Under the pieces are notes generated by a model. The model had not been told where the DNA came from. It did no database searches and saw nothing but the letters and a program-made list of their open reading frames with translations. Below, in pieces: positions 1-6,060 of a stretch of DNA of 14,523 nt (its first letter is position 1; each line of letters starts with the position of its first letter). The position numbers and the translations under genes were made by a program. Origin of the DNA: an uncultured Alphaproteobacteria bacterium (GTDB lineage Bacteria; Pseudomonadota; Alphaproteobacteria; Rickettsiales; UBA1997); assembly GCA_903927415.1 (NCBI GenBank), contig CAIYMZ010000166.1, forward strand, positions 1 through 14,523. Direction: 5' to 3'.

Positions 1-30
1 AATTCCTTCATGACATCTGTTTTGGTTCTC

Positions 31-100
31 TATCCTTGAGTCCGAAGGACTCGATGATCTCATGAGTTTAAGCATTCACAAGATCATCGATATGGCTTTG
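31..100. repeat. Degenerate copy of the four-way-junction palindromic element (copy A)
   Basis: A side hairpin GAGTCC-GAA-GGACTC (38-52) is followed by a central stem GATGATCT (53-60) pairing with AGATCATC (81-88), and by the family's core word CTCATGAGTTT. The left outer arm survives only as ATCCTTG, and the right side hairpin and right outer arm are not recognisable. It lies just downstream of the stop codon of the leftward lipoprotein gene, so it could also act as a 3' transcript structure. Assignment to the family rests on the shared words and the GAA triloop. Confidence 0.7.
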
Positions 101-104
101 TAAA

Positions 105-353
105 TTAATTTTTCTTTTCTTCAGTTTTAACGTCAGTTTTTACTTCGTTTTTTTCTGATTTTACTTTTTTAGATTTTTTAGATTTTTTTTCTGACTTTAC
201 TTCCTTTTCTATTGGTTGAGCAGTTTCAGTTTTTGCACAAGTTTCTCCGCTTTTAGCGCAGCATTTTTTATGAAAATTTAGTTTTGCACAAGAAGCTGTT
301 AAGCTTAGAGTTACAAGGCCAAAAATGAATGATTTTAAAAGTTTTCTGTTCAT
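105..353 (-). CDS. Small Lys-rich putative lipoprotein or secreted protein
   Basis: This 82-residue ORF begins with a basic n-region (MNRKLLK) and a hydrophobic stretch of about 14 residues. These end in LTASC, an imperfect lipobox that would make Cys22 the acylated residue. Several further Cys follow (CCAK, TCAK), and the last 35 residues are almost entirely Lys, Glu, Ser, Thr and Val in KSEKKSKKSKK-like runs. That suggests an exported, envelope-anchored, disordered basic tail. No enzymatic domain is recognisable. It is transcribed divergently from kbl, with about 145 bp between the starts, and a palindromic element sits right after its stop. Low-complexity composition makes homology hard to judge; the export signal is the best support that it is a real gene. 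Confidence 0.6.
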   Translation of the reverse strand: MNRKLLKSFIFGLVTLSLTASCAKLNFHKKCCAKSGETCAKTETAQPIEKEVKSEKKSKKSKKVKSEKNEVKTDVKTEEKKN

Positions 354-426
354 ATTTTGTGTAATTAATTTTTTAAAAATGAGCTTTCGTGGGAGTGGTA
401 ACAGTAACCTATTTTACGAACTAGAC

Positions 427-456
427 TTGTCAATTGCTTGCCAAAAAAAATAGTTT
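427..456 (+). promoter_or_regulatory. Possible promoter for kbl
   Basis: TTGTCA at 427-432 resembles a sigma-70 -35 box. TAGTTT at 451-456, 18 bp downstream, is a poor -10 box. A transcript from here would start near 463, upstream of the ATG at 500 but downstream of the alternative TTG at 434. This is weak evidence, given only because the 354-499 gap between divergent genes must hold promoters; nothing else distinctive is seen in that gap. Confidence 0.2.
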
Positions 457-499
457 TAAAAAACTTATTTCTTTCAAAAAGAATAAATTTTTTTCACAA

Positions 500-1711
500 A
501 TGATCAAAAAACAATTTTTAACTGACATCAGTTCGGAGCTTGAAAATCTTAGGCAAAATGGACTTTACAAAAGCGAATATGAAATCGTCTCGTCGCAATC
601 TTCTGAAATTGAAATCATCCAAAATAATTCGAAGAAAAAAGTTTTAAACTTCTGTGCCAACAATTATTTGGGATTGGCTAATAACCAAAATTTGGTCGAT
701 GTTGCGAAGAAATCTTTGGATGATTATGGACTTGGGACGGCCTCAGTGCGCTTCATCTGTGGCACTTTCGACTTACACAAAAAATTTGAAAAAACTCTCG
801 CTGAATTTTTGGGATTTGAAGATGTCATCACTTTCTCCTCATGCTTTGCAGCAAATGGTGGTGTGTTCGCAGCGCTTTTCGACGAGCAAGATGCAATTAT
901 TTCCGCCGATTTAAATCACGCTAGCCTCATTGACGGCATCAGGCTCAGCAAGGCCGCGCGCTACTTCTACAAATTCGACGATATGTCGGATTTAGAAAAA
1001 AAACTGCAGGAAGCGCAAAAAAATAAAACACGAGTAATCGTCACCGACGGCGTATTTTCAATGGATGGCGACATTGCTGATCTCAAATCAATTTGCGATT
1101 TGGCGGAAAAATACGATGCGCTAGTTCTGGTCGACGACTCGCACGCCACAGGTTTCATCGGCGAAAATGGTCGCGGAACTTTTGAGTTTTGCGGCGTCAA
1201 AGGTCGCGTTGACATTCTCACTTCAACCCTCGGCAAAGCCTTGGGCGGCGCTGGTGGAGGCTTCATCGCTTCCAAAAAAGAAATCGTCGAAAAATTGCGC
1301 AACAAAGCGCGCACTTATCTTTTTTCCAACAACATTGCGCCTATGGTTGCGGCCACTGGAATCGAGATCCTCGACATGATTTCAAAATCAAAAATCTTGA
1401 TCAAAAAATTGGCCGACAACACTAAATTTTTCCGCGAAAAAATGGTCGCGGCAGGCTTTGATGTGCGTGACAAAAATGGTGTCCATCCCGTTGTCCCCGT
1501 AATGCTACACGATGCAATTCTCGCTAGCAAATTCGCCAAAATGATGATTGAAGAAGAAGGAATTTACGTAATCGCTTTTTCATTCCCAGTGGTGCCAAAA
1601 AACGAAGCGCGGATCCGCGTGCAAATTTCTGCGGCGCACGAGCAGGAGCATTTGGAACGCGCGGTTGCTGCGTTTGTGAAGGTAGGAAAAAAATTGGGCG
1701 TGATAAAATGA
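500..1711 (+). CDS. kbl: Glycine C-acetyltransferase (2-amino-3-ketobutyrate CoA ligase)
   Basis: This PLP-dependent alpha-oxoamine synthase interconverts glycine plus acetyl-CoA and 2-amino-3-oxobutyrate plus CoA, the second step of threonine breakdown through threonine dehydrogenase. Family motifs run in order: CANNYLGLANN, GTASVRFICGT, SSCFAANGG, LNHASLIDG, TDGVFSMDGDIADL, LVDDSHATGFIG and the PLP-binding STLGKALGG. The Schiff-base Lys is residue 246 from this start, matching the position near 244 in the E. coli enzyme. The 403-residue length also fits (E. coli 398). A TTG 66 bp upstream extends the frame, but those 22 residues are Lys/Phe-rich and unlike the family, so the ATG at 500 is preferred. 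The 3' end overlaps the next small ORF by ATGA. No threonine dehydrogenase gene is in the window. Confidence 0.93.
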   Translation: MIKKQFLTDISSELENLRQNGLYKSEYEIVSSQSSEIEIIQNNSKKKVLNFCANNYLGLANNQNLVDVAKKSLDDYGLGTASVRFICGTFDLHKKFEKTLAEFLGFEDVITFSSCFAANGGVFAALFDEQDAIISADLNHASLIDGIRLSKAARYFYKFDDMSDLEKKLQEAQKNKTRVIVTDGVFSMDGDIADLKSICDLAEKYDALVLVDDSHATGFIGENGRGTFEFCGVKGRVDILTSTLGKALGGAGGGFIASKKEIVEKLRNKARTYLFSNNIAPMVAATGIEILDMISKSKILIKKLADNTKFFREKMVAAGFDVRDKNGVHPVVPVMLHDAILASKFAKMMIEEEGIYVIAFSFPVVPKNEARIRVQISAAHEQEHLERAVAAFVKVGKKLGVIK

Positions 1712-1833
1712 GCTCAAAAACCACACAACTCACCAAACAAAAAATTATGCTCAAAGCCACGATTTTTGCTTTGCTCATCGTCGCCGCAACCTTACTAATC
1801 CTTGTCGCAATCATAAAAATAAAATTTCAGTAA
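1708..1833 (+). CDS. 41-residue single-pass membrane protein, translationally linked to kbl and dgt
   Basis: This short ORF starts inside the kbl stop (ATGA, 1708-1711) and ends in TAATG, so its last base is the first base of the dgt start codon. The product has a polar, Lys/Thr-rich N-terminus of about 15 residues. One hydrophobic segment follows (residues 17-36, rich in Ala, Leu, Ile and Val), then a short basic tail ending KIKFQ. It is predicted to cross the inner membrane once, with the N-terminus inside if the positive charges orient it. No family is recognised. Perfect overlaps at both ends argue for a translated gene that couples ribosomes from kbl to dgt. The alternative is that it is just an open spacer. 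Confidence 0.6.
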   Translation: MSSKTTQLTKQKIMLKATIFALLIVAATLLILVAIIKIKFQ

Positions 1834-3014
1834 TGATCAGTTTCGAACTCGCGCCATTCGCTGTTGATGAAGAAAAATCGCGTGGACGGTTGCATTCCGA
1901 AACATACGACGATGCCAAATATCGCTCAGTTTTTGGACGCGATCGTGATCGTATCATCAACTCCTCTGCCTTCCGCCGCTTGCAATACAAGACGCAAGTT
2001 TTTGTAAATCACGAGGGCGATCATTACCGCACGCGGCTCACGCATTCGTTGGAAGTGGCGCAGATTGCTCGTTGGATCGCGGGTGCGCTCAAGGTCAACA
2101 AGGATTTGGCGGAGATTGTTTCTCTGGCTCATGATCTTGGTCACACGCCATTTGGTCACGCTGGCGAAGATATTTTGAATGAAAAAATGCACGAGTTTGG
2201 TGGCCAGGGGTTAGAATTTTCGCACAATGCCCACACTCTGAAAATCATCACTAAATTGGAAACACGTTTCATCGAATTTGAGGGCCTAAATTTATCGTGG
2301 GAAATGCTCGAAGGTGTAGTGAAGCATAATGGTCCTATTGCTGATGAATCAAGGCTGCACGCCTACATCGCTGACTACAATTTAAAACATGATTTGGACT
2401 TAAAAAACTTTCCCTCAATCGAGTCGCAAATCTCAGCAATTTCCGACGATATCGCCTATAATAATCACGATATTGAAGATGGTTTGCGTGCTGAATTATT
2501 TGAGGTTGAAGAACTTTTTTCACTGCCACTGGTCGGAAAAATTTACCAAGAAATTCTGGCGAAATATCCGCAAATTAAGCGCGAGCTATTGGTTGGTGAA
2601 GCCAAGAAACTACTGACTTTGGCGATGGTGATCGATGTCATCAACAATACGCAAAAAAATATTTTAGAAAATAAAATCGACAGCGAAAAAGCTGTGCGCT
2701 GCTGCGGAAAATTTTTGGTAAATTTTTCGCCGGAAATGGAAATCGCTCATCAAGCGCTGAAGAAATTTTTGATGCAAAACATGTATCGCCACTCAACCGT
2801 GAATCGCATGACGGCCAATGCTAAAAAAATAATCAGTGGACTTTTTGATTTTTACATGAGCTCACCAAGCTGCTTGCCTGATGAGCGTGCGGAGATTGCG
2901 ACGAAAGTTAGTCCAGGGGAAAAAGGTCAGAAAGTTTTAGCGATTTTGGTTTCGGATTACATCGCTGGGATGACGGATCGCTTTGCGATTAAGGAGTTTG
3001 AGCAGTTGGTTTAA
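1833..3014 (+). CDS. dgt: dGTPase-like deoxynucleoside triphosphate triphosphohydrolase (HD domain)
   Basis: Proteins of this family hydrolyse dNTPs to the deoxynucleoside plus tripolyphosphate and help set dNTP pools. The N-terminal part has the family signature RGRLHSE and RDRIINSSAFRRLQYKTQVF. The metal-binding HD motif follows: THSLEVAQIAR with His71, then LAHDLGHTPFGHAGE with His100-Asp101. ISDDIAYNNHDIEDG supplies the later conserved Asp. The length of 393 residues fits the dGTPase-like type common in alphaproteobacteria, which is shorter than the E. coli enzyme. The start ATG overlaps the stop of the 41-codon ORF, implying coupled translation. A C-rich inverted repeat with an internal terminator-like hairpin follows six bases after the stop. 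Substrate preference cannot be read from the sequence. Confidence 0.92.
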   Translation: MISFELAPFAVDEEKSRGRLHSETYDDAKYRSVFGRDRDRIINSSAFRRLQYKTQVFVNHEGDHYRTRLTHSLEVAQIARWIAGALKVNKDLAEIVSLAHDLGHTPFGHAGEDILNEKMHEFGGQGLEFSHNAHTLKIITKLETRFIEFEGLNLSWEMLEGVVKHNGPIADESRLHAYIADYNLKHDLDLKNFPSIESQISAISDDIAYNNHDIEDGLRAELFEVEELFSLPLVGKIYQEILAKYPQIKRELLVGEAKKLLTLAMVIDVINNTQKNILENKIDSEKAVRCCGKFLVNFSPEMEIAHQALKKFLMQNMYRHSTVNRMTANAKKIISGLFDFYMSSPSCLPDERAEIATKVSPGEKGQKVLAILVSDYIAGMTDRFAIKEFEQLV

Positions 3015-3019
3015 TTGGT

Positions 3020-3130
3020 GAGAAACCCCCCTACCCCCCTTGACAGGGGGAGAAAAAAGCCTGAACGGCTTTTTTCGGCATTCGCAAACTCGGAGCGCCC
3101 CCCTGTCAAGGGGGGTAGGGGGGGTTTCTC
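3020..3130. repeat. Large C-rich inverted repeat between dgt and the gamma-CA gene
   Basis: The left arm (3020-3050) begins GAGAAACCCCCC and contains CCCCCCTTGACAGGGGG. The right arm (3098-3130) is its reverse complement apart from one-base differences in C/G run length. The arms are about 31 bp and the spacer about 47 bp. The core CCCCCTGTCAAGGGGG is itself nearly palindromic and resembles the C-rich hairpin inside mfd (11971-11987). The spacer holds a separate 10-bp hairpin. Confidence 0.9.
3052..3076. terminator. Likely rho-independent terminator after dgt
   Basis: A perfect 10-bp stem, GAAAAAAGCC (3052-3061) with GGCTTTTTTC (3067-3076), encloses a 5-base loop TGAAC. The T run within the 3' arm suits intrinsic termination, and the A run on the other side would allow it on the opposite strand too. 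It is nested inside the C-rich inverted repeat, whose longer arms could compete with it for pairing. Confidence 0.6.
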
Positions 3131-3154
3131 GCCACAAATTCAATCTATAAAAAC

Positions 3155-3706
3155 ATGAAAAATATTTTACCCTACCACAACATCACCCCAACCATTGACC
3201 CATCAGCCTTCATCGCCTCCACAGCCATCCTCTCCGGCGCAGTAAAAATCGGAAAAAATTCTGGCATTTGGTATGGCTGCGTCCTTCGCGGCGACGTCAC
3301 GAAAATCACCGTCGGCGAAAATACCAACATCCAAGATAACTGCGTTTTGCACGGCACGCGTCCGCATCACGCCCAAAATAAAACCGGGGCTGAAGGTGCG
3401 CCAGTTGTGATCGGAAACAATGTCACCATCGGGCACGGCGCCATCATTCACGCTTGCATCATCGAGGATAATTCCTTCATCGGCATGGGTTCAATCATCA
3501 TGGATTTAGCGCGAGTTGAAGAATTTGGAATGCTTGCGGCGGGTGCAGTTTTAACTCCCGGAAAAGTTGTGAAGTCAGGCCAGATCTGGGCTGGCAATCC
3601 TGCAAAATATTTTCGCGACCTGAATCAGGCGGAAAAAGATTACATCAAAATATCGGCGGATAACTACGCGGAGTTGGCGCGAGAATATTTGGAAAGTCAG
3701 AAGTAA
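3155..3706 (+). CDS. Gamma-carbonic-anhydrase-like hexapeptide-repeat protein
   Basis: This 183-residue left-handed beta-helix protein belongs to the gamma-CA / YrdA / PaaY group. Hexapeptide repeats run from about residue 12 to 150 (IASTAILSGAVKIG, SGIWYGCVLRGD, VTIGHGAIIHACIIEDNSFIGMGSIIMD). Candidate zinc ligands are His66 (CVLHGT), His94 and His99 (GHGAIIHAC); the five-residue spacing of the last pair matches gamma-CAs. RGD near residue 45 and the terminal AGNPAKYFRDL are also typical. A somewhat enlarged loop, TRPHHAQNKTGAEGAP, follows His66. Family members form trimers with zinc between subunits, but many lack measurable anhydrase activity, so the reaction is not certain. The gene stands between two repeat regions and has no obvious Shine-Dalgarno. 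Confidence 0.88.
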   Translation: MKNILPYHNITPTIDPSAFIASTAILSGAVKIGKNSGIWYGCVLRGDVTKITVGENTNIQDNCVLHGTRPHHAQNKTGAEGAPVVIGNNVTIGHGAIIHACIIEDNSFIGMGSIIMDLARVEEFGMLAAGAVLTPGKVVKSGQIWAGNPAKYFRDLNQAEKDYIKISADNYAELAREYLESQK

Positions 3707-3737
3707 AGCTATTCGTCATTCGTAATTTCCATTGCGT

Positions 3738-3830
3738 CGTCATCCTTGGCCTGAAAGGCCGAGGATCTCATGAGTTCGGCATCAGAGCTAAAACTCATGA
3801 GATCCTCGATGCTTCGCATCAAGGATGACG
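3738..3830 (+). repeat. Four-way-junction palindromic element, intact copy B
   Basis: The outer stem CGTCATCCTTG (from 3738) pairs with CAAGGATGACG (to 3830). Inside are side hairpin GGCCT-GAA-AGGCC, a long central hairpin built on GAGGATCTCATGAGTT and AACTCATGAGATCCTC, and side hairpin GATGC-TTC-GCATC. At 93 bp it is the cleanest copy and is used here as the reference orientation. Its central loop (GGCATCAGAGC) is nearly the reverse complement of the loop in the cysQ copy. It lies in the 145-bp gap between the gamma-CA and cysQ genes, where it could act as a transcript structure. Confidence 0.92.
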
Positions 3831-3851
3831 TGCTTTTTTTAAAAGAAAAAA

Positions 3852-4712
3852 ATGCCCCTCTTTAACCAATCCCAAACCAAAAAAATAATTTCCTTCGCTC
3901 TCACTGCTGGTGAAATCGCGACGAAATTTTTTTTGGAAAAAAATTTTGAGATCAAAAAAAAATCTGACGGCTCAGAAGTTACCTCCGCTGACATCGCGGT
4001 TAGTGAGTTTTTGCGCGAAAAATTAGCGCAAGAATTTCCACAAATTCCGGTGATTTGCGAAGAAGGAAATTTGCGTGAAGCAGGCGATATTTTTTTTCTC
4101 ATCGACCCGATTGATGGCACGTCCAGTTTCATTTCAAACAATGTTGAATTTGCGATTAACATCGCTCTCGTTCAAAATAAAAAAGCGGTTTTCGGATTGA
4201 TTTATGCCCCACTTTTTGAAGGCGGAAAAATGATTTTTTCGGATGAGAATAATAAAGTAAAAATCTTGTCATTCTTGGCGTCATCCTTGGAGCGAAGCTT
4301 CGAGGATCTCATGAGTTTTAGCTCCGATGCCGAACTCATAATATCCTCGGCTCGCCTTCGGCGGCCAAGAATGACGGGGTTGCAAATCATCACCAGCTCC
4401 CGCACCAAAGACATCGACGCTGAAAAATATCTCACCCAATTCCACCCCGAATTTCTCAAAAATTTTTCTGTAGAAAAGCTTGCCTCTGCGATAAAATTTT
4501 TTCGAATTCTTGAGGGTAAGGCGGATATTTATTTGCATTTTCGTAAATCGATGGAGTGGGATAGTGCTGCTGGCCAAGCGCTTGTTGAACTTCTTGGTGG
4601 CAAAGTAAAAAATTTATTTTTTAATCAAAAAAAATTTGCGATCGGAGAGCGCTTGAGTTATAAAAAGCTAAGTTTTGAAAATCCGCCTTTCGTAGTTTTT
4701 CCCAATCCATAA
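3852..4712 (+). CDS. cysQ: 3'(2'),5'-bisphosphate nucleotidase with a repeat-derived in-frame insert
   Basis: CysQ-type enzymes of the inositol-monophosphatase fold hydrolyse 3'-phosphoadenosine 5'-phosphate, the by-product of sulfate activation and 4'-phosphopantetheine transfer, using Mg2+ and inhibited by Li+. Metal-site motifs are present: EEG (Glu70-Glu71), DPIDGTSSF (Asp85, Asp88) and WDSAAGQALVELLGG (Asp237). Residues about 139-175 are encoded by a palindromic element, so the 286-residue product is longer than usual; without the insert it would be about 250, near family size. The insert falls in the variable surface segment between IYAPLFEGGKMIF and LQIITSSR, which aligns with the VVISRS strand of other CysQ proteins, so activity is probably kept. 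Other phosphatases of the fold are possible but less likely. Confidence 0.88.
   Translation: MPLFNQSQTKKIISFALTAGEIATKFFLEKNFEIKKKSDGSEVTSADIAVSEFLREKLAQEFPQIPVICEEGNLREAGDIFFLIDPIDGTSSFISNNVEFAINIALVQNKKAVFGLIYAPLFEGGKMIFSDENNKVKILSFLASSLERSFEDLMSFSSDAELIISSARLRRPRMTGLQIITSSRTKDIDAEKYLTQFHPEFLKNFSVEKLASAIKFFRILEGKADIYLHFRKSMEWDSAAGQALVELLGGKVKNLFFNQKKFAIGERLSYKKLSFENPPFVVFPNP
4268..4375 (-). repeat. Four-way-junction palindromic element inside cysQ (copy C)
   Basis: The outer arms GTCATTCTTGG (4268-4278) and CCAAGAATGAC (4365-4375) pair perfectly and carry a matched change relative to the consensus arm (TTC/GAA instead of TCC/GGA). A second arm-like word, CGTCATCCTTGG, follows at 4279-4290, making an imperfect 12-nt duplication. 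Side hairpins are AGC-GAA-GCT and CGCC-TTC-GGCG. The central loop is close to the reverse complement of that in copy B, so it is inserted in the opposite orientation. Its 108 bp is a multiple of three and has no stop in the cysQ frame; it encodes about 36 Ser/Leu/Arg-rich residues. Confidence 0.9.
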
Positions 4713-4727
4713 CACTTCAATTTTTTC

Positions 4728-5117
4728 ATGGTCAAAAAATTTACCGCAAATTGTGATTTTGGTGGAAAGAAATCTCCAGTTACGCTTTATGTTGGCGATC
4801 CTGCTGCTGGCACGCATCCATTGAATTTTCAAAATAAGTGGTTGAGCGATACTAAGGGCGGCAGTGTGCCGTCGGAGATCATGGATTCTTTTTCAAAACT
4901 TATAGAAATTGCTGCTAAAAATCGTGTTTCCTTCGAAGAGCTTTGCGCCTATGTGATTGATGAACTTAAGTCTTCCAGCACTATTGCTGATGATGCAAAA
5001 CAGGCCACCGCTGTTTCTTCTGTTGATCAAAAAAATGAGAAAAAAATTGAGGAATCTTCAACAAAAACCACCACTTCTTCCGATAAAAAAGATGAGAGCG
5101 AAGATGAAAAAAAATAA
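4728..5117 (+). CDS. DUF2610-like small conserved protein
   Basis: The first 80 or so residues form a compact domain: KKFTANCDFGGKKSPVTLYVG, then DPAAGTHPLNFQNKWLSD, then GGSVPSEIMDSFSKLIEIA and VSFEELCAYVID. From memory this pattern matches DUF2610, an uncharacterised family seen in Rickettsiales and relatives; no function is known. The last 45 residues are a disordered tail rich in Ser, Thr, Lys and Glu, probably lineage-specific. The 3' end overlaps the ddl start by 14 bp, so it is likely co-transcribed and perhaps translationally coupled with ddl-ftsQ. No signal peptide or membrane segment is seen, so a cytoplasmic location is inferred. Confidence 0.72.
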   Translation: MVKKFTANCDFGGKKSPVTLYVGDPAAGTHPLNFQNKWLSDTKGGSVPSEIMDSFSKLIEIAAKNRVSFEELCAYVIDELKSSSTIADDAKQATAVSSVDQKNEKKIEESSTKTTTSSDKKDESEDEKK

Positions 5118-6060
5118 ACATGTTGCAGTGTTGATGGGCGGTTGGAATTCGGAACGAGAAGTTTCATTACGCTCAGGGGAGGCGGCCTTCGAAGCTTTGA
5201 TTGAGCTTGGTTACAAAGTTACAAAAATTGATTTTTCTCGGCAGATTTTTGAACAATTACGCGAAGTAAAACCCGATGTAATTTTCAATGCGCTTCATGG
5301 ACAAAATGGTGAAGATGGTCGAATTCAAGGTCTTCTAGACATTCTACAAATTCCCTACACTCATTCCGGAGTTACCGCATCAGCGATCTGTATGGATAAA
5401 GTTTTGACGCGAAAAATTTGTGCAACTGTTGGCGTTAAATCGCCACATTATGAAATTCTAAAAAAAGGCGAAGAGGGAGAAAATGAAAAGAAAATTTTTG
5501 CTGTCGGCAAACCATTCGTAATCAAGCCTATCAACGAAGGATCAAGTGTTGGTGTCGAAGTAATTTTGTCAGATGACAAAGATTCGTCGCGCTACGCGTC
5601 GACGGGAAAATTCGATTTTGCTGATTATGAATGGAAATTTGGTGATGAAATTATTGTCGAAAAATATTTGGCTGGGCAGGAAATCCAAGTTGCTGTGATG
5701 GATGGAAAGGCGCTTGGTGCCATCGAAGTTCGTCCGCACGGATTATTCTACGACTACCAATGCAAATATACCGCTGGCATGACTGATTACATTATGCCCG
5801 CAGAAATCTCGGCACAAAAATATGCCGAAGTTTTGGATTTGGCGGAAAAATGTCACAATGTTGTGGGTTGTCGCGGCGTGAGCAGAATTGATTTTATTTT
5901 GAATAATAAAAATGGTGGTGACAGTGATTTTTATCTGCTCGAATCCAACACCCATCCTGGCTTTACCGCCACTTCTCTTGTACCAAAAATTGCCAAACAT
6001 GTTGGAATTTCTTTTGAGGAAATTGTGGAATTTCTGGTTAAAACTGCGCGTTGTGGATGA
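5104..6060 (+). CDS. ddl: D-alanine--D-alanine ligase
   Basis: This ATP-grasp ligase makes the D-Ala-D-Ala dipeptide for peptidoglycan precursors in the cytoplasm. From the ATG at 5104 it has 318 residues. Substrate-binding Glu18 lies in MGGWNSEREVSLRSG, followed by NALHGQNGEDGRIQG (63-76), YTHSGVTASAICMDK, the ATP-binding FVIKPINEGSSVGVEV, and YTAGMTDYIMPAEI. Metal ligands are Asp263 (RIDFIL), Glu280 and Asn282 (LLESNTHPGFTATSLVP). The frame is open further upstream to 4957, but those codons overlap the DUF2610-like gene and do not resemble Ddl, so 5104 (14-bp overlap) is chosen; ATG 5092 is a less likely alternative. The stop overlaps the ftsQ start by ATGA. Neither murB nor murC, common neighbours in this cluster, is in the window. 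Confidence 0.95.
   Translation: MKKNKHVAVLMGGWNSEREVSLRSGEAAFEALIELGYKVTKIDFSRQIFEQLREVKPDVIFNALHGQNGEDGRIQGLLDILQIPYTHSGVTASAICMDKVLTRKICATVGVKSPHYEILKKGEEGENEKKIFAVGKPFVIKPINEGSSVGVEVILSDDKDSSRYASTGKFDFADYEWKFGDEIIVEKYLAGQEIQVAVMDGKALGAIEVRPHGLFYDYQCKYTAGMTDYIMPAEISAQKYAEVLDLAEKCHNVVGCRGVSRIDFILNNKNGGDSDFYLLESNTHPGFTATSLVPKIAKHVGISFEEIVEFLVKTARCG

Noticed and set aside
434..499. TTG start at 434 giving a 425-residue Kbl
   Set aside because: The extra 22 residues are Lys/Phe-rich and unlike the family, whereas ATG 500 gives the expected length and places the PLP lysine at the usual position.
967..1314. Antisense open frame across kbl
   Set aside because: It lies wholly opposite a clearly coding gene, has no recognisable domain and reflects the codon pattern of the sense strand.
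2937..3143. Leftward open frame through the C-rich inverted repeat after dgt
   Set aside because: Its product is mostly translation of the repeat (Pro/Gly-rich) and the reverse of dgt codons.
3738..3830. tRNA gene, because the element folds as a cloverleaf of near-tRNA size
   Set aside because: There is no T-loop GGTTC-type sequence, no anticodon arm of normal size and no acceptor end; the central hairpin is too long and symmetrical.
4957..5103. Upstream extension of ddl to 4957
   Set aside because: These codons are the out-of-frame reading of the DUF2610-like gene tail and do not resemble any Ddl N-terminus.
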